Below the pieces are notes generated by a model that saw nothing but the letters and a program-made list of their open reading frames with translations, ran no database searches and was not told the DNA's origin. The position numbers and the translations under genes are program-made. Source: Chionoecetes opilio (lineage: Eukaryota > Arthropoda > Malacostraca > Decapoda > Majidae). From it: a stretch of DNA of 64,000 nt. Positions 1-12,700 of this stretch are shown in pieces. The stretch covers positions 493,434 through 557,433 of the forward strand of contig JACEEZ010018908.1 in the NCBI GenBank assembly GCA_016584305.1. The letters run 5' to 3'. Every line of letters starts with the position of its first letter. The first letter of the stretch is position 1.

Positions 1-1555
1 CCACCTGATGACTTGAGTCCATTCTAATAATTGACCACCTGATGACTTGAGTCCATTCTAATAATTGACCACCTGATGACTTGAGTCCATTCTAATAATT
101 GACCAGCTGATGACTTGAGCCCATTCTAATAATTGACCAGCTGATGACTTGAGTCCATTCTAATAATTGACCACCTGATGACTTGAGTCCATTCTAATAA
201 TTGACCAGCTGATGACTTGAGTCCATTCTAATAATTGACCACCTGATGACTTGAGTCCATTCTAATAATTGACCACCTGATGACTTGAGTCCATTCTAAT
301 AATTGACCACCTGATGACTTGAGTCCATTCTAATAATTGACCAGCTGATGACTTGAGCCCAAATTCATCTTGAGATAATTGACCAGCTGATGACTTGAGT
401 CCATTCTAATAATTGACCACCTGATGACTTGAGTCCATTCTAATAATTGACCACCTAATGACTTGAGTCCATTCTAATAATTGACCACCTGATGACTGAG
501 CCCATTCTAATAATTGACCACCTGATGACTGAGTCCATTCTAATAATTATATATTGACCACCTATGACTTGAGTCCATTCTAATAATTGACCACCTGATG
601 ACTGAGTCCATCTATTTATAAAATTGACACCTGATGATTTGAGTCCATGCTAATATATTGACCACCTGATGACTTGAGTCCATTCTAATAATTGACCACC
701 TGATGACTGAGTCCATTCTAATAATTATATATTGACCACCTGATGACTTGAGTCCATGCTAATAATTGACCAGCTGATGACTTGAGTCCATTCTAATAAT
801 TGACCACCTGATGACTTGAGTCCATTCTAATAATTGACCAGCTGATGACTTGAGTCCATGCTAATAATTGACCAGCTGATGACTTGAGTCCATTCTAATA
901 ATTGACCAGCTGATGACTTGAGTCCATTCTAATAATTGACCACCTGATGACTTGAGTCCATCTAATAATTGACCACCTGATGACTGAGTCCATTCTAATA
1001 ATTGACCAGCTGATGACTTGAGTCCATTCTAATAATTGACCACCTGATGACTTGAGTCCATTCTAATAATTGACCACCTGATGACTGAGTCCATTCTAAT
1101 AATTGACCACCTGATGACTTGAGTCCATTCTAATAATTGACCACCTGATGACTTGAGTCCATTCTAATAATTGACCACCTGATGACTTGAGTCCATTCTA
1201 ATAATTGACCACCTGATGACTTGAGTCCATTCTAATAATTGACCACCTGATGACTTGAGTCCATTCTAATAATTGACCACCTGATGACTGAGTCCATTCT
1301 AATAATTGACCACCTGATGACTTGAGTCCATTCTAATAATTGACCACCTGATGACTTGAGTCCATGCTAATAATTGACCACCATATGACTTGAGTCCATG
1401 CTAATAATTGACCACCTGATGACTTGAGTCCATGCTAATAATTGACCACCTGATGACTTGAGTCCATGCTAATAATTGACCACCTGATGACTGAGTCCAT
1501 TCTAATAATTGACCACCTGATGACTTGAGTCCGTTCTAATAATTTACCACTATTT
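1..1555. repeat. 34-bp tandem satellite array
   Basis: About 45 head-to-tail copies of a 34-bp unit (start ccacctgatgacttgagtcc, end attctaataattga) fill the left edge and run off it. Variants include accagctg for accacctg, ttc/tgc changes in the AT-rich half, 2-bp deletions (gatgactgag for gatgacttgag) and a few short insertions of tatat. The variants are interspersed, as expected for unequal exchange. No open frame or promoter is visible. Confidence 0.97.
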
Positions 1556-2362
1556 GTGAACCAGTTTTTTCCTATGGTTATTATTGTTCACCACGACTTG
1601 CCCTTTGCAGCACAAATGAGGCTGAATCAATGGAACAGGCAGAAAAATAGCAAAGCCAAAATGACTATATCACAAAATTAAAATAAAAACTAGAAATATC
1701 AGATGAAAAATAACAATAGAAAAAGAAATCTACTAAGAAATATTTTACAACACTGCCCCTTAATTTTGCTCATATTTGCAAATAAAATGTCTTTCTCATT
1801 GCTGATCTATGAGAGTTATTTTTATGTACCTTCATCCTTTTTCTTGACCCTGGATTAAAAGTTTATACAGTATAGCATTTGGTACCACAATCTCTCAAAC
1901 CTTTCTTAGTTTACCTAAGGAAACAGATTCATTTTTATCTGAATTACCCTCGAAATCCCAAAAATGTATCTCCTTCTTTCACCCTATGACAGATTTCTGC
2001 CTCCATGAAACCAAGTACATTTTTATCAACACATGAATATCAAAACTTTATATCAATGAAACATGAAACCAAGTGCATTTTTATCAACACATGAATATCA
2101 AAACTTTATATCAATGAAACATGAAACCAAGTGCATTTTTATCAACACATGAATATCAAAACTTTACCACCTCTCAGCCCAAACTGTTAATGAACACAAT
2201 ATCTATCCCTTCCATGATCACGACATAAAATGTATCTCCAAAATATGGAAGCCAGTCTTTTAAGTAACTCAACCATTACTCTGCCATTATAATATTTTTT
2301 TCTCTAGGGAAGACATTACAGGGCTTTCATATAATATTTGCACAAATCTTCATTGATTGCAG
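1556..2362. other. AT-rich non-coding stretch
   Basis: Between the satellite and the first exon candidate I see no coding region. The only structure is a short tandem repeat at 2004-2166, listed separately. Confidence 0.5.
2004..2166. repeat. 58-bp tandem repeat, 2.8 copies
   Basis: Three nearly identical copies of a 58-bp unit beginning catgaaaccaagt and ending atatcaatgaaa. The last copy is incomplete. Confidence 0.9.
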
Positions 2363-2516
2363 GACCATCTCAGAGCTGAATGCAAAAACAGACCAAATAT
2401 CTGAGGGCCTGGCAGCACTGGCACAAATCTACATAGACAACTATCCATTTGGCTACAGAAATAACCGGAGGAACAACGACCTTTATCCGAACCCCTCTCA
2501 AACATCTACTACCTAA
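2363..2516 (+). CDS. Putative 3'-terminal coding exon, unknown gene
   Basis: An acceptor (ttgattgcag) is followed by an open frame of 50 residues ending in TAA at 2514-2516. The reading begins TISELNAKTDQ and continues through a run with IYIDNYPFGYRNN. Codon use and composition look protein-like, there is no GT inside to offer a donor, and the frame closes, so this would be a last coding exon of a gene whose earlier exons lie left of the window, beyond the satellite. I do not recognise the family. It could instead be a remnant of a processed copy. Confidence 0.35.
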
Positions 2517-2789
2517 GATTTCCCATACAAATGATTTTTTGTTTTGTTATTCATGTAGTGCAACGAACTGTGTTGGCTCATTGATGTTACACACAAAGTT
2601 TGTCATTTTTACTAAAGTATCACATGTCACAGGATTTGCCTTTTTATCTTATGAACATAATAAGACTAAGAATATATTTGCAAACTAGATTTATGTAGAT
2701 GCCTGGTCTAACTAAATGCATACAGCAGCAGTGGTTGTAATTTTAGAAGCCGAGTCTAGTACCAAGTGTCATAGCAATGAACTTATACC
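2517..2789. other. Non-coding stretch
   Basis: AT-rich sequence between the exon candidate and the LINE relic. No feature seen. Confidence 0.4.
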
Positions 2790-3620
2790 ATTCTCAGGGG
2801 AGGGCCTTCTCATTCTTAGAAGAGGTATTAACTCCTGAACTTCTATTTCTCACTCCTAACTCAGAATATAATGCTGGCTACAGTTTTCCCACATGCCTCG
2901 CAGCCATACTCAACAGTTGGAGCTACAGTTCCTCAAACATGGTCATCTTTGTTTCCACAGACAGATCTCTTATTTCAAATTATTCTCAGTGCTCCCATAA
3001 CCTTAGCTCCTTCTCCCAACCAATGTCTGGCACATTTCCCCCTTTTTGGCATTAAATCAATCAAATTCTCCCAACCAATGGCTCATCTCTGCCCCCATGG
3101 ATCCCCCTGCTTCATTGTCCACCCCAAAATATAAACGTTTCCTCCTGTTTTAGCCTCTCACCATTCATCACTATACCAGCACCTATTCCTCCTCCTCTCC
3201 TGCATCTCATAACTTTCCTCTTTGCCTCATTCACTTTCAGTTTTCTTCTGTTACATGCCACCCTTCCAGATTATGTGGCTTTTCCCTAAAATCTGCAATA
3301 AGTGCTGTATTATCTGCAAACAATAACTGACTCACTTCCCAATGTTTCTGATCTCCATAGACAAATTTACCCTTTTTCATGACCTTGGCTTTCACCTCCT
3401 TCACCCATTTACATATTTGTATGTTTAAAATTGTATAAAAGTCAATATGTAATTGTCCAAAAACAATACTGTAGAGTGCGGCGCCATGACTAGCAATGTT
3501 AAGAGACTGAAAAAGCATCACTAGTCCAGAAACTCCTAGTTTTGGGGCAAACCTTTCATAGTAAAAAATAAATAGAGACTGGAACCGTTCGTGAGACTTT
3601 ATATTATGTGTTAACACCCT
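2790..3620 (-). mobile_element. Degenerate LINE (reverse transcriptase relic)
   Basis: The minus-strand open stretch at 3237-3617 contains a reverse-transcriptase palm signature, FADNTALIAD, preceded by WEVSQLL. This is the YxDD-type box with the second Asp changed to Asn. Further left on the same strand, frame-broken pieces resemble the post-palm region of LINE polymerases (a stretch reading PTVEYGCEAC). Many stops and shifts show it is dead. The clade is uncertain (RTE/Jockey-like). Confidence 0.6.
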
Positions 3621-4539
3621 TTTCTAGACATTTGCACATAACCATTTTTTGCTTTTAGCACGTTTACGTTTGGTTGGCACCTTGGCATGGCAGATCATTT
3701 AGGAAGCAATATGAATATTCCGAGAAGTACTCAGCTCAGCAAACTGGTTATTCATACAAATAGTGGGGAGTACACACAGCACCGCCAGTAGTGGAAAATG
3801 AAACTACAGTGAGTCTAGAGAACGCTGCTCAACCAGCACTGCTTGCCTGGTGCCATTTTCAAATTTTTGTGATGAACAAATTCTGCTTGCTTGAGCTTTC
3901 TGGATATTAAATACAGGGTAGCTGGGGTCACTCTTTATATTGCATTATTGAGCTGGGTTAGGTTTTCACGATGACTTGAGGCCTTTTAGAGTGTCAAACT
4001 TCTCACAGCGGCCAGGATAACAATGACTGAATTTAGCTTTAGCCTTCATCCCTTTGTATTGCTTCTTAAGTCCTTATGCTCCATTTCCTTTTTCTTCTTT
4101 CACTTTACCTTTGTTGCTCTCACTTGTTCTTTTTATTCTGTTAGTCCAACACAGTAGCTGCTCACTTAATGAAAATCAATAAAGCACAACACAAAATGTC
4201 CTTTCCTAACTATTGAGTCACCAAGTGGCTGGTTCAGCAGCTTTGGTCGTTAATTATGGCACTCGGGACTTTCTGTCTTATTGCTAGACCTGAAATTTCT
4301 GGTGGAAAAAAACTAGTCACAGGGGTCCACAACAGTTGATTTTATTGAATAAACTTTTATGACAAGAACAAGTGTCTAGTCTAGTCTCTTCCTGTCTGCT
4401 TTATGGAGACTCGCATTCAGTGGGCTTTTTTCCCCCATGACCAGTAATTACCCTTTGATGAAAGAAAAAAAATAGTTTACACTGATGCTTGTTCCTTGGA
4501 ATTGTCATCTTGACATCTTGTTCGCTTCATTCTGCACAG

Positions 4540-4676
4540 CGAGGAGGGAATGATTTTGAAATGATATCCTATGCTGAGATCATTGACACTGTGAATGAAC
4601 TACAGCTGCATAAGAAGCATGGTGAATGCACCAAGGGACTCCAGAATATATTCTTTAATTATAAAGCCAATCGAGG
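4540..4676 (+). CDS. Putative internal coding exon, unknown gene
   Basis: A 137-nt open segment sits between a good acceptor (cattctgcacag) and a perfect donor (GTGAGT at 4677). It encodes 45 residues starting RGGNDFEMISYAEIIDTVNE and including KKHGECTKGLQNIFF, a hydrophilic helix-like sequence of normal composition. No partner exon was found up to 6789 on this strand, and the exon at 2363-2516 cannot precede it because that one ends in a stop. I do not recognise the family. It may be a stray exon of a gene otherwise outside the window, or a pseudo-exon. Confidence 0.4.
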
Positions 4677-6789
4677 GTGAGTTACCAGTCTAATTGGTGA
4701 AGGACTGGACTAAGCATGGTGGATTAGTAGACTGGACACATAATTGTTGTATTTTGAGGCCTTAATTGATTTTCATATCAATATATAGCTGATCTGAGAA
4801 CCAAAAACATTTTAACTATTATTTCTCTCCACTGCATGGCTGAATAAGGGTAGCCTATTCTAAGATCCAGTGACTCTGCAATCGTCAGTACATTTCAGGT
4901 TTTAGCAACAAAAACTGCAACTTTATACCTGTATATATGAAACTACATGGGTTTTATGCTACCCTACACGTTTGGGAGAAAGCCTTATGTGCGGGAAGAA
5001 CAATTTTTTTGTAGCCACTGAATCTTCCTCTCCTATAAAGTTCATACCGTGCATTGTCAAGCCTGCCTTTCATACAAAGAGAAGGCCCTTTCAATGCCAG
5101 AAGGGGCTGTTAGGGTGGTACCTCTTCTCAAGGATTACACTACCTCTATAGGTCTTCCACGACTCTTAAGTCATGATCAGGATAGTGATTGGGTGACACA
5201 CTAATGATTTATGTCCATTCAACAAGACGGAAAAAACAGATGTCTGTTGAAAAACACAAAGACAGACACCAGGTCATTATTGGTATGCTAACCAATTAGC
5301 CTGAGCCTCCTGGAAAAAGGTTGTTGTGTAATCCTGAATAAGGTACAGTGCCACTAAATGATGCACTCTCTTAGAAGGGCCAGAGGCTCACACCAGGTAT
5401 AGTGACACCACAATGACAGGTACATTTGTATTGACATAAGGTGCTGGAGTTCAAGCATCATAAATCCAATTTTAAAAATATTGGTCGTATATAAAGCTTG
5501 CCACACTTATACACACTCAAGACCAGATGACATCTGCCTTGTGCAGCTTGCTTCTTCAAATTGTATCTTACAGTACACCATTACAGAATCCTTCCACATT
5601 TAAAGCAAAAATTACTTGATAAGCCCCATGGATTGATACTGGAGTAAAAATTAATGACAAAGTAATTCCAGCACTACTGCTAGTACTAGTCACAATATAC
5701 TAATCTGTAAATATATTTCAAAAGAACTTCTACATTATTGGTTAGTTAAGTGAGTAAGAAAATCAAACTATCAACAATAACAAAACAGTGAGGTACTTGT
5801 GCATTCAATAATGCAACTATCCCAGAATGCCAGGAAAACGTCCCAGTATGATCAATAATAGGTAAGTCTGAAACGCAAGAAGCCATCTGGTACACAACTT
5901 TAGGATATAGTCACTCAGAAGATGGTCAAGAACAGAATTAACCAATTAAATAGGTTAGTGGTTTAAAAAAAAGTTACAAAATACACTTTCGTCACTCCAA
6001 AACAATCACAAATTGTTACACTCCTTAGCCATACTCGGGAAATATATTTACAGACTTTGAAATGACAGAGCACTGCAAAAGAGTAAACTGCTCGTCAGAT
6101 GAACTTGTTTTCGAATCTAATCAAAGCAACCAGAGGGCCTGACCAGTATTTTGGGAGCAAATGTCTACTGGGTCAAACGTGACTTGCATCTTAAACTCTC
6201 TTACAGATAAACCTTGACCCTGAACACATAGGAAAACAGTCTTACTAATGTTGAAATTTTTCAGAGCAACCCCCCACCTGCTGAAGTATTTAGAACACTG
6301 ATCAGCCTGATGCAAGAGAACACTAGACAGTTGTTGATAATGTATCATCTGGACTAAAATAGTCACTGATAACATACACCGTCATTTGCATAAATATTTT
6401 ATGAATAAAAAGCGAGTAAACAATTATGTCTAAGTAGATTTTTTGTTTTCACATGAATCAAGTTTTTTGTAGGAAATACCTAACTAGATTATTCAGTCTT
6501 CCTAGATTAGTATGAATATTTTACATCTACCATTGAAATGTACCCAGTGTTCAGCTTTGCCCCCCAAAGGCAGTGAACAGAAATCTGCAGGAGTACAAGT
6601 GGCCTACAGTTCTTGGAAGAGATAGAGCCAAACATACCTCATTCTGTCTAGAGTGCTACTAGGGAGAATCCAGAAGCTTCTGTGGCCACTTCTTAGGTGA
6701 GACATAAATACTTTCTTTTATCACTGCAGCCAATGAGGAGAGAAATGGATAGCATCCATAGGGTCTTGCTGAAATATTGACGGAGGAGC
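4677..6789. other. Non-coding; includes likely TFIIS 3' UTR
   Basis: No open frame with family resemblance is seen here. The right part lies directly downstream of the TFIIS stop codon on the minus strand and should include its 3' UTR. A short repeat-like string near 4970 (tttgggagaaagcc) recurs near 26918, suggesting a dispersed SINE fragment. Confidence 0.4.
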
Positions 6790-9700
6790 TCAACAGAATT
6801 TCCAGCGATTTCCACAATGGTTGCACAACACAAAGGTCGTCATAGGTTCATCAGAGCTTCTGGTTTGCATCTGGAAGATGAAGGCAAAGGTAACGAGGGA
6901 GATTTATAGAAGTAATCATGGTAATCAGATTAAATCATAATCATCATATCCCTATTTCCAGCACTGACAAGGAAATGACAACATTCGACAAGAGTACAGT
7001 TATAATATTACTCTCAAAATGACTCAGGGTCTTCCTCTTACTCCCAAAGCATCACAGCAACTTACAACATTCCTTAATCTAAACCTTACCTGATTGTAAG
7101 TGCAGTGTCGTTTATTACACTTGCCACACTTGAGGAGATCGGTCTTGGTGCCCTGGGCAATAGCCAGCTGGTGGTCATCAATGCCCTGCTTGGTGAACTT
7201 CTCACGCAGCGCCTTCATCTCATCACTGGCCATCTCCTGCAAGTCATACACCATCCAATGGCTTTATTCTTCTTACAGGGTCATGGGAACATTTTTAACC
7301 CCTTGAGGCCCAGAACGTAATTTCCATTGTATTTGGGTGCCATTAGACGATTTTTATTGAATATAAGCAATGTTTTATAGATATGACCTGTTTAGTATCC
7401 TTGTCAACTAACTAATTTGGTATATTAAGTGACTTTTCTCAATTTTATGGCTCGACAACATACATTTTTTATAGTAAAGAAAAGATCTGGGTCTCAAGGG
7501 GTTAAAGTTAACTGCACGCTTTCCAAATGTGAACAAAATATTAATCAACATAACTAATGTTTCTTCCCAAATACCTTAAAGAGGGCAGAATTAGGCTTAT
7601 TACTGAATCTGCTCACTTAACAACAAACCTATAGCCACTTGCTTCAGGGTACCGTCAGACAACATTACCACCTTTTGTATACAAGGGTCTAGCGAGTTCC
7701 AACAAATGCTCCCCAACTGAAGTACCAGTACTTAAATGGTTCCTAGAGTTCATACGTAACTGGAAATGTACATACTAAATATATCCATCATCATTCTTGA
7801 AAACTGTACACAATATTGAGATTTATAATTTTTACAGTACAAATTTATCCCAGTACATATTACTCCACAGCATAATCTACCAGCCTTAAATGGTATAGTT
7901 TAAAGCTTCTTGGTACATATCCCTGGCTCCACTTTTAGGCTCCTCTGACATGTCGTGGTGATAAATAATTTGTAAAAACCACAATTATCCACGAAAAAGA
8001 TCATGATGCCACAGACACAAGAACGAAGGCTTTGTTTACATGTTAACCCCTTCATGCCCAGATCTTTCCTTTACTATATGAAATTGTATGTTGTTAGCTA
8101 CAAAATTACGAAAAGTGACTGAATATACCAAATTAGCTAGTGGACAAGGATACTAAACAGGTCATATCTATAACACATTGCTTACATTCACTAAAAATCG
8201 TCTGATGGCACCTAAATTACAATGGAAATAACGTTCTGGGCCTCAAGGGGTTAACACGTGTGACATGTGCAGCTACTACGCGGCACTTGAATGTCTGAGC
8301 TGTAATAATTCACGACTTCATAATCTGGGTATATGGACAGGTTTGTTTGATAACACTGGGGAACAATTTGAAGAAAAAAAAATTGTTGAGTTAGATTTTT
8401 GAGCTTATTTAGACTAAAATTGGCATGCTGATTCCAAATCTGTAGTCAGTTTTTTTCTAGCACGTCAAGTTTTTTCTCCACAGCTTACCCTCCAGATAAG
8501 CAAAATTCCACTTGTGAGCTGTAGTAAAACTTCTACACAATGGCAATTTGTTTGGCGCAGTCCCTATTGGGCATTCGGTCTGTCTTCGTGAAGAATATGG
8601 AGATGTAAAGAGAGTCATTGAGTTATTGCAATATGACAAACACAATTGGATCATCTGTGTTGACCTTAAAATGGTGTCCTTCCTTCTTGGTCAACAACGT
8701 GGATACACAAAGTATCCCTGCTTTCTCTGTATGTGGGATAGCAGAGCTCGAGAGAAGCATTGGGTTCAGACGAATTGGCCTCCGAGATCTGATCTTAAAC
8801 CTGGAGATCCTAACATTGTACATGAGCCACTTGTTGACAGGAAGAAAATAATATTCCCACCTCTGCACATAAAACTAGGTCTCATGAAACAATTTGTAAA
8901 AGCATTGTCAACTGATGGCGACTGTTTGAAGTACATCATCTTGGCATTTCCTGGACTGTCAATTGAAAAAATCAAGGCCGGTGTGTTTGATGGTCCACAA
9001 ATTCGACAGCTCATCAAAGATGAACATTTCAACGGTACTATGTCAGACCTTGAAAAGAATGCTTGGCTATCATTCAAAGGCGTCGTCAAGAACTTTCTTG
9101 GAAATACACGTGCAAGTAATTACACAGAAATTGTTCAGAAACTATTGGAGAGCTATAAAGCGCTTGGTTGCAACATGAGTATTAAAGTACATTTTTTGCA
9201 TAGCCATCTTGCCAACTTTCCGGAAAATCTTGGTGCTGCTAGCGACGAGCAAGGTGAACGATTTCACCAAGATTTGAAGGTTATGGAAGAACGTTACCAG
9301 GGTAGATGGGATGTGCATATGATGGCTGACTATTGTTGGAGCATCAAACGCGATAGTCCTCAAGTTGAACACTCCAGACAAAGCTACAAACGTAAATTTT
9401 TACCTTAACCTGCACACAATTATAGCCTTATCCTTTCTAAAAACATGATAATGTTAAATAAACATTCTATTCATGCCTATTTCTTTCATTTTTCATTGTA
9501 TCTTATCATTTGCAACTTTTTATAAAATAAGCACTGTTACTGTTATGTACAGTATTTTTCATATTTTTTACGAAAACGAAAATCCTACAGTTCAAAAACT
9601 TGACGTGATAGAGAAAAACTGAGATCAGTTTTGGATTCAGCACCCAAAAATTACTTAATAACAAGTGTCAGACCTAACTCAACAAAAATTTGTTCCCCAG

Positions 9701-12700
9701 TGTAATCATAGTAACAGTAATAACAAATAATAAAAGACTATTATATCAAAAGATAATAATGTATTTATTTATGATATTTTCCACTTTCTCTAGCATTAAC
9801 CCCTTGAGACCCAGAACGTAATTTCCATTGTAATTTGGGTACCATTAGATGATTTTTAGTGAATATAAGCAATATTTTATAGATGAGACCTGTTTAGTAT
9901 CCTTGTCAACTACCTAATTTGGTATATTCAGTTACTTTTCGTAATTTTATGGCTCGACAAGACAATTTTATATAGCAAAGGAAAAATCTGGGCGTGAAGG
10001 GGTTAAGCTCCATTTCTCACTAATCATTGTGGAATGTAACGGTACAGAACCTTTCAAATATTGCATGATTCTCTCTTTGTCCTTTACAATCATATGTGCG
10101 GCAGAGCGACTCATGCCATACGCACATCCTATGTTTGCCAATTTGTCACCGCACTCTTCACTTCATAAACTCCACTTAACCCCTTGAGACCCAGAACGTA
10201 ATTTCCATACCAGACAATTTTTAGTGAATATAAGCAATATTTTATAGATATGACCTGTTTAGTATCCTTGTCCACTAACTAATTTGGTATATTCAGTTAC
10301 TTTCTGTAATTTTATGGCTTACAACAGACAATTTTATATAGCAAAGGAGAGATCTGGGCGTGAAGGGGTTAAGTCTCCAACGCAATAGTTTGACGCTTCT
10401 CGCCATCCCAATCACTGCTGAACCCACTCTTGTGCTTCTCAGGCAGGTTGGGTTGAAGAAGTATTTATCAAGACAACAAATGACGGGAATTCAAAGCAGA
10501 CTAGACTAGACCATATAATAAAAAATACAAGTTTCATGTGAATTTCACTGACAAAGCAAATGTAGAGCTCCAATAACCCAGCAAGTCATTTCCATCCCCT
10601 CTGTCTGTCTCTTAATCCCTTCACGCCCAGATTTTTCCTTTGCTATATAAAATTGTCTGCTGTTAGTCATAAAATTACGAAAAGTGACTGAATATACCAA
10701 ATTAACTAGTGGACAAGGATATTAAACAGGTCATATCTCTAAAATATTGCATATATTCACTAAAAATCGTCTAATGGTACCTAAATTACAATGGAAATTA
10801 CGTTCTGGGTCTCAAGGGGTTAAGATAAGTAAAGACCACAACCCCTTACAAGCTTATCTCAGCCCAAATATCAGATGATGCCAAGAGATATGAGGCAGCT
10901 ATAGATGCATATTTGGTGTTTCATTCCACCTAGAACCTGCCATCAATGCAAACTTTAATCATCTATACATTTGTTTATCCCCTCGAGACCCAGAACCTGT
11001 CATCGATGCAAACTTTAATCATCTATACATTTGTTTATCCCCTCGAGACCCAGAACCTGTCATCGATGCAAACTTTAATCATCTATACATTTGTTTATCC
11101 CCTTGAGACCCAGAACCTGCCATCAATGCAAACTTTAATCATCTATACATTTGTTTATCCCCTCGAGACCCAGAACCTGCCATCAATGCAAACTTTAATC
11201 ATCTATACATTTGTTAATCCCCTCGAGACCCAGAACGTAATTTCCATTGTAATTTGGGTACCATTAGATGATTTTTAGTTAATATAAGCAATATTTAATA
11301 GGTATGACCTGTTTAGTATCCTTGTCAACTACGTAACTAATTTGGTATATTAAGTTACTTTTTGCAATTTTATGACTAACAACATACAATTTTTTTAGAG
11401 CAAAGGAAAGATCTGGACTTGAAGGGGTTAAAGAGAAGAAGAGTAACTTACGTCTCAACTCAACTAACTAATTTGGTATATTAAGTTACTTTTTGCAATT
11501 TTATGGCTAACAACATACAATTTTTTAGAGCAAAGGAAAGACCTGGACTTGAAGGGGTTAAAGAGAAGCAGAGTAACTTACGTCGGAGGTCATGACGGCC
11601 AGTCTCTGTGGAGTGATGACACCTCGTAGCAAATTTTCTCGCAGTTGTGGGTTCTTACTATCTTTCAGGTTATAGACTCGGGACCGGAGTCTGTTCTTGT
11701 AAGCTGCCTCTGGCCTGCCAAACTCCTGGAAAATTGCCTCTTCAACTTGTTCAGACAGGTTCTCGACAGTGTCAACAGCGTCGTCAACTTCTGCAAGGTG
11801 TAATTCACCATTTAGGGAGATAAAGATTTAAGAAAGTTGATGCACAACCAAAAAGATTGAATATAAAATTAAGACAAACATACCACGTGTCATTCTCACC
11901 ATGGAAATAAAATCATAGTGAGTTTCATATACAGTAGTCATGCATCCTGGTAACACAATTTTGCATTCCATAATACCATTCAATATTCACCCAAACTTCC
12001 TTCCCTTAAAAGCACACACGCATCCCCCAGGTGCACACTCATGCATTATAGAGAACTATTTTTTTCCCTCGGAGCCTATAGCACCTGTATCTTCCTTCCT
12101 TAGGTTTTTAAAGCCTTATTTGTTGGTGGTTATGTTGATGATGTATTCAGATTTGTCCCACTACCTCAAGCATATGAGGCATCCCGCATTAGAAGGGCCG
12201 CTCGCGCCAAAATAAAAAAGTGAGAAAAATGCTTTCAAAGTTTGGCGAACTTCCGACAACCATAACTTTCTTATTATATATGCTATGACAATGAACTTGG
12301 TCTCAAAATGACCGGTAGACAATCAAAATCATGATGGTCTCAAAAACAATTAGAGATCGTGAAATTCACTACCTAATTTTTGCATATTTTTTGCAAATTG
12401 TGTTATGGTTTCGGAAGTTCACCGAAATTTGAGTGCGTTTTTTCTCTGAATACTGCACACAATAATGATAATTCGTGAATATTGGAACATAAAAACACAA
12501 AATAACAATATTAACAATAACATAAAGTGGAAAATTGGTGAAGAAACTGGGCAATGGCTTAAGGGCCGCTCATCCAGTTACCCTCTAATAGTAGTAGGGG
12601 TAGTATTAAAAGTAGTAGTAGTAACTATTAAAAAAAAAACTTACTGCTATTATTACTACCACTACTACTAAAAAAAAGTAGCAGTAATAATAGTCTTTTT

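Noticed and set aside
1..1555. CRISPR-like array, or box C/D-like TGATGA motifs suggesting repeated snoRNAs
   Set aside because: Units are contiguous with no unique spacers and the genome is eukaryotic. TGATGA is preceded by C, not a purine, and no box D or guide spacing is kept.
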